From: Pleurotus ostreatus/Saccharomyces cerevisiae fusant
Lineage: Eukaryota > Opisthokonta
Reading direction: 5' to 3'
Assembly: GCA_024196135.1 (NCBI GenBank)
Contig: JAMQCK010000005.1
Coordinates: 62,001 to 126,000, forward strand
Length of the DNA: 64,000 nucleotides
A program made the position numbers and the translations under genes. This document shows, piece after piece, positions 1-11,651 of the stretch; position 1 is the stretch's first letter; the number at the start of each line of letters is the position of its first letter. Below the pieces are notes generated by a model. The model was not told where the DNA came from and made no database searches. It saw only the letters and a program-made list of their open reading frames with translations.

Positions 1-359
1 TCGACGCGCTGCAATGGCGCTCGCTGACCTCTGGGTAAGCGAGACTCTGCGGGATACCACTCTAAATGAGAGGTGTGGGCGACTGCACAAACCGGCCCTA
101 CAGAAAAGGATGGGATGTTCATAAAAAGAATCAAAAGCGAAACACACAGCGAGCTTACCAGTATACAACGCTCAGCGAGGAGCATTGAAGCGTCGAGTAG
201 ACGACTAGAAGTCCCTGTAATGCTCGTTAGCAATTTCAGATTGAAGGAAACATGGACTATGCGGCGCTTCGAGGGAAATGTACCGCACGCTTCCCGAAGT
301 TGACGAGAGCTGCCGCGACAAGCGCAGAGAGGGAATGAGGAGTGTGTGAGGTAGAGAAG

Positions 360-441
360 ACCAGAGAGAGATGAAAGGGGGAGCGAACGAGCAGGGGAGG
401 AGAGGAGAGGAGAGGAGGAGAGGAGGGAAGGAGGATGAGGA
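360..441 (+). repeat. Purine-rich (GGAGA)n tract
   Basis: An almost uninterrupted G/A run made of gagga/gagg steps, preceded by agagagag. It is simple low-complexity sequence of the kind found near fungal promoters. No gene is assigned to it. Confidence 0.7.
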
Positions 442-2974
442 AGTGAGGAAACCCGACGACTCACCCCGCTCTTTATACACATCCGCTGGGCGCACGGACT
501 TGTCGAGTCTCGCCGCATCTTCCCCTTGATGCCCCACTCCTTCGCTGAGCAATTCCGCCCCTCTGTAATCCGGATATTCCTTGCCGCTCGCCCTCCTCCT
601 GCTCAGCCCCAACGGCGCATCTTCCGCGCATCGCTTCGAATTCAGGGAGCCGGCGCCCGGGCGTCCCCGTGTTCTGATGATGACAAATGATGGGACCCTG
701 AGTGATCGGTGTCGAGAAAACGGCTCCGCGCCAGTGGAAGTTGCGAGGCGAGGCAGGGCGGTAGGAGTGGTGCTTGCAAACCAAGTAGACAGATGCCGGG
801 GAGAAGAATAACGACATAGAGGCGAGGGAGCTGGTCTTAGGGGTCAGGGGAAGAATGTTTCGAGGGCGCGGATTGCGAGGAGAAGGCCCCGCTGCCCAGC
901 CAAGTCGGGGAGGCGCCGTTCAGCGAGATTAGCGACTTACGATGTCATTGGCGTACGGCAAAATACGAGCACTCTTGATAGAGCGTCGCCTGGTCGTTGG
1001 GATGCGCGAGACGTGTGTCTCCGCTCAGTCTGAGGGTTTGTGAGCTGAGCTCTGAAAGTCGAACTGATGGCCTGCCTCAAAAGGCAGGCATTCAGCCACC
1101 CGCGAGAACGAGCGCAACAAGTCCGACAGACTTTTCTCGCACGCCTCGTGTATCACACGGGTCCTACTCACTCTGCGTACGGCTTTGATTTCCCTTCACG
1201 CTGCTGTATTGCGAGTCCGCCGGCGCGAAATGCGGCATTCTAGCATTGTCGGCCAAAAGCCCATCGCCGTGGTCGAGTCCGCCTCCCTCGCGTCAAGATT
1301 CTACCCGCGATTCCGTGTTTGGATGTTCTCGAGCTCGAATATCGCAGTCGAGCGGTGGAAGATTGGAGTCGAGGCGGATTCTGGCAATATGGCGGTAAGC
1401 GTACTTCTCATTGTTTCCGGGCGCGCGGGAAGGGTAGGTATGATGCTGGTATAAAGGGGGGGTGGCTTACCTTTCATCTGGGGCGAGCGGGGGCGCGGCT
1501 TGATCTGCCGCGAGCTGTTGGCAAAGTCGCGCGCCACTGAGGTGATATGCTATTGTTGAAGCGCCGAAGCCGCTGCGTCCTCGTCACAGGCACATGAACG
1601 ACTTGCCGAGTTCCTCACAGGTCAGGCCGGGTTGTGCTCAGGCGACAGAAGCCCTTCGGCGCTTCCCGCTCGCTCATCGCGTCCTTGAGCCCGCCGGCTC
1701 GAGCGGCTGCCTCCCGCATCACTGACACTCGGGAAGGGCTGCGTACCTTCGTGAACATGTACACTTCGCGTGCACCTGCCTTTGTTCTGTTCTGGGGCCC
1801 ATCCGGGGGAGGGAAATGCCCCGTTCTTTTTACCGCCGCTCTGTTCTCGCCGGCGGGGGAACTGCTTGAGTTTTGTATTGCTGGTATTTTTTGGGTGTAT
1901 GCGTTTTGGATCAGCGTCGATAGGGTCGTAAGTGCGGTAGGTACGCGTATCTACGGTGTCGGCGGTATGGCTCGGTGGGGGAGGGTGATGGGTGCGGGAG
2001 ACAAGGAACGCGCTCGACGCGATTTGCCGGATTCGAATGCGGCGGCCCGCCGGCGCGGCTGCCGGTCGACTTCCGACTTCGAATCCCGCTGTCGTCCGCC
2101 GCGTCTTGTTCCCAACCACCACGTAGGACTTCGTGGCGTACCCGGGACACCTTCCTTAGCTCTCGCACCGTCTCTCTACGCAAACTCGCGGTAATCCAAG
2201 GGCCCGAATCTTGCTCAATGTCCTGCTCACGACTTTGCTCATAAGCTCGAGATGTACGAGTTGCTCACTGCTCGACATGAGACTTCCTGTACTTGTACAA
2301 CGTGTCTTGTACTCCCACTATGTTCTTCCATCCGCTGTAGACTACAAGCTTGGCTTGTATCACTGTACAGATGACTGCTTCTGAATTTCTCTTCTCATCC
2401 TTGCCCCGTGTCTCATTTCGTTCCTTGCTTGCTCCTCAAGATTACCCAGACACGGCTGGTACATTTAGCGAGCTCCGGACCGAGAAGAGCGCCCGAAGAG
2501 GTAACCCTGTAAGCGCCCAGACATGCTGCATTGATGGGTTCGAGATCAGGGTCCCGCCCCACAGCGGCGATCACAACCCATCTTGTACATCTTGTCACAC
2601 CTATATACTCTATTTCCTGCTTCCTCCTGCCCTCTCTGCTTCCTCTCTCCCTCTCCGTCTTGCCGCCTACGCTTGCTGTCCGCATCTTCTTGCCTGTGGG
2701 TACTATCAGTGCCTGCTCAAGAGATGCGGCACAGCAAGATTGGCGGCCACAATACCTTGTTGCTCAACAGCAACTGTTGAGCACCCCCGGGAGCGACTGG
2801 ATTCGAGCGAGCGGCACCGGAGAGCGACCGAGCAAGCACGGAAGAGGACCGAGACGAGCAAGACCGGGTCCGAGAGCGCCGCGCGAGCCCGAGAACAGCG
2901 AGAGCCCCAGAAAAGCGCCCGAGGACCCGAGAGACGGAGGGCGAGCCGGGGCTCAGTGCTGGACATCAGCCTGA

Positions 2975-4043
2975 GCTTACCTGGCTCGCGACGGCAGTAT
3001 TAGTTCGTTGAGAAGGTACGTGGACTCACATTGAGTTCTGAATTGAGCGCTGACTTGATTTGCGAGCACGACGGCGCGGTGCATCGAGCGCGGCGGAAAG
3101 AGCCTAACAAGCGGGATCAGGGCGAGCTCGAGGTGCGTGCATCGAGTGTGATGCATGAACGACGAGCTTACCTAGCGTGTGCAGCGTCTCCGACGGTCCC
3201 GGGCCCAAGGTACGTGCACAACTCGTGTATTGATCCACTAAACCTACAAGGTGTGCTACAAGCCCCGTGCCACTTCGAAGGCGGGCGCGATCCACTCGTC
3301 GAGCTCTCACTCGACTTGCCGGACGAGTGCTCGACGCCGGCTCCGGGCGATCTGCGCGCCACACGAGCGAGATCAGCGCGGAGATCAGCAGTGACAGGCT
3401 CACCGGCCGTGTCTGTGTCGAGAGCGGCCCCAAATCCCATCGCGTGCGTGCAGTCAGTACGAGCAGCCTCCCATTCGCTTACACATCTTGCAGCGAGCGC
3501 GACGCCTCGACTCCGGTTCGAAGCGTCGCGCGATGGTCGAGGCGTCGCGCGATGAGCAAGATCAGCGCGGGGTTCGAGAGCGACAGGCTTACCAGCAATG
3601 TCCGCGGCATCCGCAGCGCATCGGCGGCGCTTCTCAGGTGCGTGCATTCAGCATAAGCTGTCTTGCATTCACTCACCTCCAACCCAGCTAGCGCGATGGA
3701 TGCGAAGGCCGCCGCGATGTGCCCTTCCACCGAAAGCCTCTCCCACCACCTCGCTCGAAGACGGCGACGCCCGAGTCTCGCTCGACGAGATCACCTACCC
3801 GACGTGAGTCTACCGCCGTCTCCGTCGCCGCAAGCGAGCTTACCGGTTGCATTCAGGCTGTCAGCATCCTCCCGCGCCACCGCCTGCCTAGTCGACGCGA
3901 GGTCGTTCGATCCCCCCGCCTCCAGGACGCACGAAATGACCATCGCGGTGCCTCGAAATCGCCTGGGGTCCCCGCGCGAGCGCGGTAGGTGAGTTTGTCG
4001 CCGGATCCGTTGCTGCACGCAAGCTTACCGGTTGCATTCAGGC
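2975..4043 (-). repeat. Degenerate tandem array, ~190-250 bp period, splice-site-like core
   Basis: The core gcttacc/gctcacc (minus strand GGTAAGC/GGTGAGC) recurs at about 2975, 3166, 3398, 3588, 3838 and 4023, giving spacings of roughly 191, 232, 190, 250 and 185 bp. Around the core, related strings recur in order: gatcagcgcgg upstream and gtgcgtgcattcag-like strings downstream. A 22-bp stretch is identical at 3837-3858 and 4022-4043. Read on the minus strand, each unit resembles a short exon plus a donor and a CTGAT-type branch site. It is either decayed exon/intron duplication or a minisatellite-like array; no continuous frame crosses it. Confidence 0.5.
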
Positions 4044-4141
4044 CGTATGCGCTTTGAATGGCCATCGCGGGTCGAAAATCGTGCCAAGCGGCCGGTGCCG
4101 GTGAGTGGTCGAGTCCCGTGTCGGACGCTAACATCCCCTCC

Positions 4142-4220
4142 CCTCCCCCTTCCCTCCGCTCTCTCTCCCTCGGCGCGCGGGCATCGCGGCGGGGGAAAGG
4201 GAGGGGAGGGAAGGGGGAGG
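4142..4220. repeat. Inverted repeat of pyrimidine and purine tracts
   Basis: A pyrimidine-rich arm (4142-4157) is perfectly complementary over 16 bp to a purine-rich arm (4205-4220), with a GC-rich 47-bp spacer. The purine side continues to about 4260 with many GGG/GGGG runs. The arrangement could form a hairpin, triplex or G-quadruplex; a function is not evident. Confidence 0.6.
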
Positions 4221-5008
4221 AGGAGGGGAAGAAGAAGGGGGGAGGAGAGGGGGAGGGGAGTACTGTTAGAGCCAAAGTAGGGTAGTGATAAAGTGAAAAA
4301 GCCAGAGCTTAAGCGCTCGCTCCGCTCGCGCCGCGCAAAGGGAGGGTGGAGTTCAGGCCGGCGCGAAAAACGGGCGTTTCGGCAATTGCCGAACGGTCCT
4401 AGGGTAGGCGGGCAGGGAGCTGGGCGGGCGTAGGGTAGAGTAGGCGAGCGGCAATCGAGGTCGGTGGCGGCGAGAAGCAGGCGTGATCGGTGGGATGACG
4501 TCGGACTGGTCGACCACTTTGACGATTGAGGACGACTGCGAGGACTGCAGGCAACAGGAGGAGGTCCCGCACCACGTGTAATGTCCAAGTCTGCCTCCCG
4601 TGCGGGGAAATTTGCAAAGATGCAGGCGTTGACTGTCGGCATTTAGTCAGCTCTCTTCACACTCGTCACTGCTGCAGAGGTTCTTCGTGTACTTTCGGGC
4701 TCTCCTTGCAGCGGAAGAGGGTCTTTCTGACTGTGTGGAAGCATAAGGACACCCCAATCAACCCGGGTGGCAGAGCACGGGATCGGCAGGGGTTGTCTCC
4801 TACTCCCATCTCCCCATCGCTACTGCCGCACACCCGCTTACACTAATACTAAGCGTGGAATAGGCGCAGCGAGTCCGCGCGCGTGGTCATACGCCCACCG
4901 ACTTTCTTGGTACGCCCCTTGTCCCGCTCCATACCAGACCACCGACTGATTCACATTCGGTAGTTGCGACAGCTGCCCGATCACCCTCCCCCCTCACACC
5001 CCACCACC

Positions 5009-8000
5009 ATGTCGTCCCGCGAGATGCATCCTCCCCCCTCCCCCCTCGATCCCGCGCTCTCCATGTACGCTGCACACCCGGCCACATTCCACTCGTCCGC
5101 GTCGTCTGCCCCCCTTCCCCAACGGCTGCCCAGGAACTATCACCCCAATGGTAGCAGCGAAGCAACCTCGCCAGTCGACGGCAACTACGGCAACGGCTAC
5201 GCGAACGGGTCGGGGTCCTCCAACATGAACGGCAAGCGTCCCGCGTCGGGCTCGTCCATGATGGACAGCAGGAAGAAGGCCCGCCAAGATGCAGATGCAG
5301 AGTCCGTCAAGTGCGTGTGCTAATTCCTCCAATGACTGCGCATCACTGACCAAGCATCCCAGCTCCGTATCCTCTTCCTCCGCACGGTCCCCCACAGCCG
5401 ACCCAGGCGCGTCCGACGCCCCGAAAACGAAGGCCACTCGCGGGAGCCGCGCCTGCACCGTCTGCCGACGCCTTAAGATGAAGTGCGTCGGCGCCGAGCA
5501 GGGTCCACCGTGTAAGCGCTGCCAAACCGGTGGCCACGAGTGCATCTTCGAGGAGAGCAACCGCGGAAAGCGATCCTCTAAGTACGTTGGAGATGTGCAG
5601 CGGGATTCAGATCTCCTCGCTCATGGCCCGCACCCCAGGAAACATGAGATCCTTACACGGTCGCTGCGCAAGATGGAGCGTACATTGGACACGGTGTTGA
5701 GGAGTATCGGCAATCCATCCCTCGCGTCGGGCATGATTTCGCGTTCGCCGTCGCCAACACAGACAGCGACCACTCAGGCTCTCATCGGCGACCATAATGA
5801 CCCCCATAACTCCGACCAAGAACACCACCATATGAATCACCATAACTCGGATGGGCAATACCACCAGCTTCACCACAATGGGCACCATATGCACACTCCG
5901 TCCGATCACTACGCGACACCCTCTTCCCCGAAACTACACTCCCTACCCGATAACTCTCTCAACCCCCTTGGCCTATTGGCGGAAGCAAGTCTTGCCAACC
6001 GGCGAGCTCAGCAGAATGTGCCCCCTATGGGCTCCGCCGGACAAGTAGGCGTGGCGAGCGCAAACTACTTCAAGCCAGGGCCGATATCCATACTACCCCT
6101 TCGACGACTATACATCGAACGGCAAATTCAACCCGAGATGCTGAGCTTCGTGCGGACGGAGGAGGTCGTGGCGTTATTCAAGATGTACGTTTGATCCTGC
6201 ACATGGCCATGTAAGATGGTACTGACGCAGTGCTGCAGCTTCTTCGAGCGAATGAATGTACGAGGCACAGCATTCAGAGTCGGCCTTTGCTGACGCCGAT
6301 GGCAGATGTGCGCACACGTCCTAGATCCAGAATTCCACACACCGTCATTGGTGTGCTCGCGGTCGCCTTTCCTCCTCACGACAAGTGGGTTGTATTCATT
6401 TTCTACTTTTTCCCGAAACTAAAAGAAATTAATTACTTAGTCTGCGCCGTCGCCTCCAAATATTATGACGCCAATCCGGAGCTGCATCCTAGGCTATCTG
6501 AGCTCTCGCAGAAGCTCGCGTTTAGTGTTCCCGCGAAGGTGCGTTCATGATCCCCGACGTCAGCGAAGAGGAAACGTTGTAGCTGCCTTAATATCCTGTG
6601 TACCTTCATCTTCCCCGCATTTCTCTCCTTCATCTCGTTCAGTTCCTTTCCCCGCATCCTCTCCTACAATCCATCTCGGTCACGCTGTCCGCCCTTCCAT
6701 CCCGTTCTGATCTTCCATTTACAGGGCTACAAGTCGGTCGAGATCGTCCAGGCCTACCTGCTACTGTCCCTCTGGGGCAGCGGCGCGGTCGAGCGGTACG
6801 AGCAGGATAAGACATGGCTATTGTTGGGGATGGCGATCCGGTGAGTGTAGGGTTCTTTAATATCTACATTGGGTGTTGTGCGTCAGAGCCTAGGGTGTTG
6901 GCACGCGCAGAGGAGATTGGGCGTTGAGAGGGAGCCTAGGGTGTTGGTATGCTGGTCCTGGTTCTACTATACCGCTGTGCTGGTGCTGGCGGCGCTCAGG
7001 CGCGTATCTGGTGGCGACATGCGCCTCTTGACAGCTTTCGAGTTTTGATTGACGCCCTTCATTCCCTTGCTTACCGGCCAAGCCCTTACTCAATCCTCCC
7101 TTAGCATGGCCACGGACCTCAACTTGCACCGCAAGACGGCTGTGAACAGCGAGGAGACGCAGGAGGGCCGCGCGCGTGACTATGAGGTGCACAATCGCGA
7201 GCGGACGTGGATCATGTGTTTCGTGCTCGACCGCAGCTTCAGCGCGCAGCTCGGGAAGCCGTACTCGATTAAGGAGGAGTGCGTATCTGCTCATCTCAAT
7301 CTGCACGAGGATGGCATTGTTGACTGATGCCTGGTCATTGTAGTAATATCGTGCGGAACGTGACGTCGTGGTGTAGGTCGCCGATAGCAAATGTGGGCGA
7401 CGGCGCGTTGGCGGGGTATGCGGTGAGTTTGTGATGCGATTCTTATGGGGGATGGTAGAAACTGACGAATATATGCAGGAACTACAACGGTTGATGTCGC
7501 GGAGTCTGGATTTCCTCTACTCGGCGACGGATAGTCGGTCGGGGCTGCATACGGACATCGACTACATGCTCGTCATCAAGACCTTCGAGTCGCAGCTGAC
7601 GGCGTGGAAGGAGCAGTGGATTGTCGTACCGCCAGGTTGGTCATTCTGTCCAATTGTATAGGTCTTTGGTTAACCTGTGTTTATAGGACCGCCATCACGC
7701 TGGATGCTGTACACCAAGTCTATCGCGCAGTTCTACTTCAACTACTCGCTCCTCGTACTCAATGGCTTCGGCCTGCAGAACGCGCTGGAGCGGAACCCAG
7801 TAGACATGGGCCACTTCTTCGGACGGTGCCACTCCGCAGCCACGACGTGTGCGCTCATTGTGCGAGACGAGCTCGCGGCGAACGACTTCCTGCGCCACTC
7901 GCCCGACTCGCACTGTGTGCTCATCTCCTACGCGGTTCTCACGTTGTTGAAGGTGAGGGGATCGTCGATGGTGTAGGAAGGTGTAGAACTGACCATTTGA

Positions 8001-8732
8001 CTTACAATAGCTCCTTCGCCCCGAATTCCAGCCCTTCCTGGAGACGGAGCAGCGGACGCTACAGCTGGTCAAGGACGTCGCGGACGTGCTGAACGCCGCC
8101 GCGGCGCACCCCCTGCACACACCCGCGCTCTACGCCGGCTTCCTTCATGCCCTCATCGCCGCCAAGCTCGAGCCGCACCAGAACTCGACCGCCGACGCCA
8201 CCTCGCCCAACGACCACAACATGACCGGCGGCGGCCCGACGCTCTCGCACAATGGTCATAACCAGCATAATGGCATGAACCACGGCGAGCCGTTCATGAT
8301 GAACGAGTTCGCGTTCGACAGCGAGATGGGGCCGGGCGCGGCGGATATCTCGACGTTCCCGCCGACGATGGGCCCTGGGCCAACGGAGGAGGGCGCGGTG
8401 GATCCGGGGTTGAATATGGACAGTATCCTGAACGGGTTCTGGGAGAGTGTGTTGGTGCCGGGTGAGTGGTATCTTTTCCTGAAAGTCAGTCGGTGGGCGA
8501 TTTTAAGCTGACTTCGAGCGCAGGCTACAACTCGTCGGACGTGATGAGCGGCGGGTTCGTGTTTGGGCCGGGTGGGAGTGGGCTGATTACGCCCCGCCTA
8601 GGCTTGACGCCGGCGCATTCGGGGCATAATACACCCTCGCGTGGGGCAGGGATGCAGGGACCGCCGGTGCATCATGACTTGTCGAGCAAGATCCATGCTG
8701 CGTTCGATGGGTCCAGTCAGCAGGGTGGGTAG
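5009..8732 (+). CDS. Zn(2)-C6 fungal transcription factor with fungal_trans-type domain
   Basis: A 923-aa model from 12 exons: 5009-5310, 5363-6184, 6239-6257 (only 19 nt), 6306-6384, 6441-6538, 6725-6840, 7105-7278, 7344-7422, 7479-7635, 7687-7952, 8011-8461 and 8524-8732. Residues ~132-161 hold the binuclear cluster CTVCRRLKMKC...CKRC...C, which binds DNA. The middle region (from FFERMNMCAH, ~residue 376, onward) matches the fungal-specific transcription factor domain, with SKYYD, ATDLNLHR and a middle homology block. The cluster sequence and the continuing domain recall the Leu3/PrtT group, but this assignment is tentative. Unusual features are a His-rich segment at residues ~243-281 and a second His/Asn/Gly-rich stretch near 8212-8300. 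The nuclear activator role follows from the family; targets are unknown. Confidence 0.85.
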
Positions 8733-10212
8733 ACGGCGGTTATCTATATGTCGAGCATGGGACCGTGCACGGAAGGGAGGGGGTGGTGATGGCGGGGGAG
8801 GGAGGAGGAATGAAATCTAGGCTGCGTGTAATTGCTTTCGATGTGCTTGCTTTATCGCTCTCACTATTGTCGAGCTTCTTGTATATTATGGGGACCTGGC
8901 CGCGAGCGGCAAGGACCCTATTTTTATCATCGAGTGGGACGTTGGATGAGTGCCGCAAATATGCGACTACTACCGGTGCGCTACCGACATTTGTGGCCAA
9001 TCCTTATAAGGAAGTCTTTGGTCGCAGCTGGCCAATCAATCCGTGTTGCAGATGTGCGTGGTCATAAATTGCCTATTCGAGCACAATACATGCGTGCGCA
9101 AGTTCCCGATGCCACAGAGTCCCCTGTCGCGAAGTGTGGCGTTGGGTCACTTGTTCGCTTGTTTGCGAAGGAGTTTAGGAGTGCATAGGCCGATATGTCT
9201 ACTGCGAGGCCTGTGACGTCGGCCTTGCTGTTTGAGCCAATGCCAGCGCGTTGCTGAACCGTCGGCCACGACATGCAGAGCGCCAGTCAATTACTCTTCG
9301 CCCGGAAATTCGTCTTCGAACACAGTAGGCGATAGGATATCTTTCCGCGAGAGAAGAGAAAGACCTAGGCCGAGTGTAATAGCTGTGTTTATCGCTTCAT
9401 CATCGCTCGAGTTCTTGTGAATTATGTAGTCGGCCGACCCGCTTTTCATCCGCCGTTCATGTTGAGCGTGTGCGGGTGGGTCGTGATATGTTCTGGATAT
9501 GGCGGAAGTTGGTCTGGTTGCGTACTCGGGGACGTACGTACGTAAACCCGCGGTAGGTCCTTGGATGGCGAGAGGCACGGGACGCTGGCGAGCGGGATGT
9601 TGAACTCGCTGTGATGGGATCAGCCCGGTGGCCGCAAACCTGTCCGTCCCGCTCAGCATGCCGTCGCCTTTCTTCGCAACGCTCGCGACTACGAGACATG
9701 GCGGCGACGGGGGCGGGACGTACGTCTTACCCCGCACTCATCTCCGCCCCAGCGTCGGCCGATACGCGCGCCCTCGAGCCGCACTACGGACAGTGGAATA
9801 CGGCGCCTGACATGCTGGTGCGCCTCCGCGCCGTCGCATGGCTGACCCCGAATGCAGTAGCCTTTGCGGGGACTCGTACTCTTTGCGCTACCCCGTAAGG
9901 GAGGCTTCTATTCACCTGTGACCGACCTTCGTGTTCGGCGGGACGGACCTGCCTCGAGGACAACACGCGTTGATCTTATCCAACCCGGGCCTTGCAGGCC
10001 CTTGCCTCCTGATAAAACCTGAGGCGGATCCGAGGCAGATCGCCTCCACCTACACGTACCCATGGACTGTCTCCACTGAGCCTTGTCGCCCCGCAGCCGG
10101 AACCACCCACAGCCTCCGCACTTTGTCTCCACCTCCGACGATTCCACTCCTCCCTCAAAGCGCGCGCTAAGCTCCCCGTCTTTGTCCCTTTACCCCTTCA
10201 TTACGCGCCCTG
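8733..10212. other. Intergenic region without a supported gene
   Basis: This holds the 3' flank of the transcription factor gene and the 5' flank of the next gene. Open frames are short and without family motifs. Two related AT-richer segments (about 8826-8892 and 9376-9424) look like an old local duplication. The final ~200 bp are C/T-rich and probably form the promoter and leader of the gene at 10213. Confidence 0.5.
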
Positions 10213-11651
10213 ATGACAGAGTACGATCCGTCCCCGGAGGCCATTGAGGAGTACTACAACTCCCGCTCCCGCACAGCAGCGTGGATACACCGACTCGAGG
10301 TAGAGTCGCTGCGCGCCCCCTCCGAGTGCCCCACGCGCGTCGACGACGCACTCCTCCCCTCGCGCCCGCCCTCCGAGGCGGGTAGCTCCCGATCTGTCCC
10401 GCCCAAGATGCTCTTACGCTTCAACGACGGCAGGCCGGACGTACCGATACCCGTGTCCGGACACTCCTCCATGAAGAGGACCTCTCATCGACACCAGGAC
10501 CGCACAGAATCCATGTCGCGTCCGCGAACACTACCTCATCCTCCTAGTCATCACTCCCGACCCTCGCTGCCCGACGCTTTCGATGCCGCATGGGAAGGCT
10601 CGCAGCCACATTCTCGCCATCGCAAGCGCAGCGACAAGTCAGCGAAGGACAAGACGGACGGCTCGCGCACCCCTCGCGACGAGCACAGCGTGCACACCGC
10701 ACCGAAGCACTCGCGCTCGAAGTCCCTCCCTCAGGACAAGGAGCTACGGGCTGCGAATCGCAGTAGCGGACACGCAGGAAGCAGTTCTTCACGAGCTCAC
10801 CACCCTCCCCCCACGCCTCCGATGCCCATCCCTCCGTCCAGGCCTTCGTCACATGGCCGTCGCTCTGTGGTGCCTAACATGCAGCTAGCGATGGTCCCAG
10901 CCTCGCCTTGGCACCAGCCCTCCGTCCGCGCACCGTCATCGTCCCGCCATCAGCAGCAGCGCACGTCGCATTCTCCGCCAGCTATCGTCTACGCGCCCAG
11001 CCATCATTCGCAGGCCAACTACTCGCCGCCCGCGATGTATCCCCATCCTCCCGCGCGCAGCCCGCGGCACACAATGATCAGTCGCTCGAGCCCGGAGCGA
11101 GGCATGCCGGCATCCTATCCCCCCACATCCTCGCCGCCATTGTCGGACCAAAGCAGGCGGCCCAAGCGCCCAAGGAAGCGGGAGGGCGACCCACCGAAGC
11201 GGACGCGACAACAGCGATCGCATTCGGTACCGCTCAATGGCGAGAAACCGCGGCGCGCGCCTCGCTCGCCCTCGCGTTCGTCGCGGACGCCTAGCGAGCA
11301 TTCCGGCAGCACCTACTACGTGATCCCAAATGCGGGTCAGAAGGTGCATGTCATTGTACGTGAGCTGCTTGACGTGCAGATGCTTTGCTGATCTGCCTCG
11401 TACAGAACCCGGACGCATCTACAACAATATACACTGCGACGAGCACCACACAACGCTCTCCCACGTCGCCACGCTCGCTGAAGAGCCTGAAGATGTCGTT
11501 TTTCCAGCGCTTGATCAACATGTCGCCCAAATTTCAGTCGCGCTCGGGCGACTCCAAAGCCTCCGCTAAAAGCTCTAGCACCGCCCGCAAACTCACGAAC
11601 AAACTGCTGCGCAGACATTCGTTGAGTGGTGGCTCTCAGGCTAGCTCCTGA
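10213..11651 (+). CDS. Disordered Ser/Arg/Pro/His-rich protein of unknown function
   Basis: Two exons (10213-11355 and 11406-11651; 50-nt intron with GTACGT donor and a CTGAT branch site) encode about 462 aa. I do not recognise a family. The N-terminus (MTEYDPSPEAIEEYYNSRSR) is acidic and possibly structured. The rest is low-complexity, with many SR/RS, PPPTPP and HSRSKS motifs and basic clusters such as RRPKRPRKREGDPPKRTRQQ that could act as nuclear localisation signals. A short ordered-looking segment, TYYVIPNAGQKVHVI, spans the intron, and the C-terminus (MSFFQRLINM, then KLTNKLLRRHSL) is a basic amphipathic tail. The even codon frame and clean splice junction support a real gene. A role in nuclear RNA or chromatin work would be a guess. 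Confidence 0.75.

Larger units (their letters stand above)
1..5008. other. Gene-poor region with low-complexity and repeat sequence
   Basis: I see no gene I can support here. Open frames are short, overlap on several strands, are rich in Arg/Ser/Pro as expected for GC-rich noncoding DNA, and show no family motif. Many splice-donor-like strings occur on the minus strand (plus-strand reading gcttacc or actcacc), including the repeat array listed separately. A strongly diverged or noncoding multi-exon transcript on the minus strand cannot be excluded. The last ~300 bp, which are C/T-rich, are probably the promoter and 5' UTR of the transcription factor gene starting at 5009. Confidence 0.5.

Noticed and set aside
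4032..4285. Arg/Gly/Glu-rich ORFs around the purine tract
   Set aside because: Products of the low-complexity tract in several frames; no codon bias or motif.
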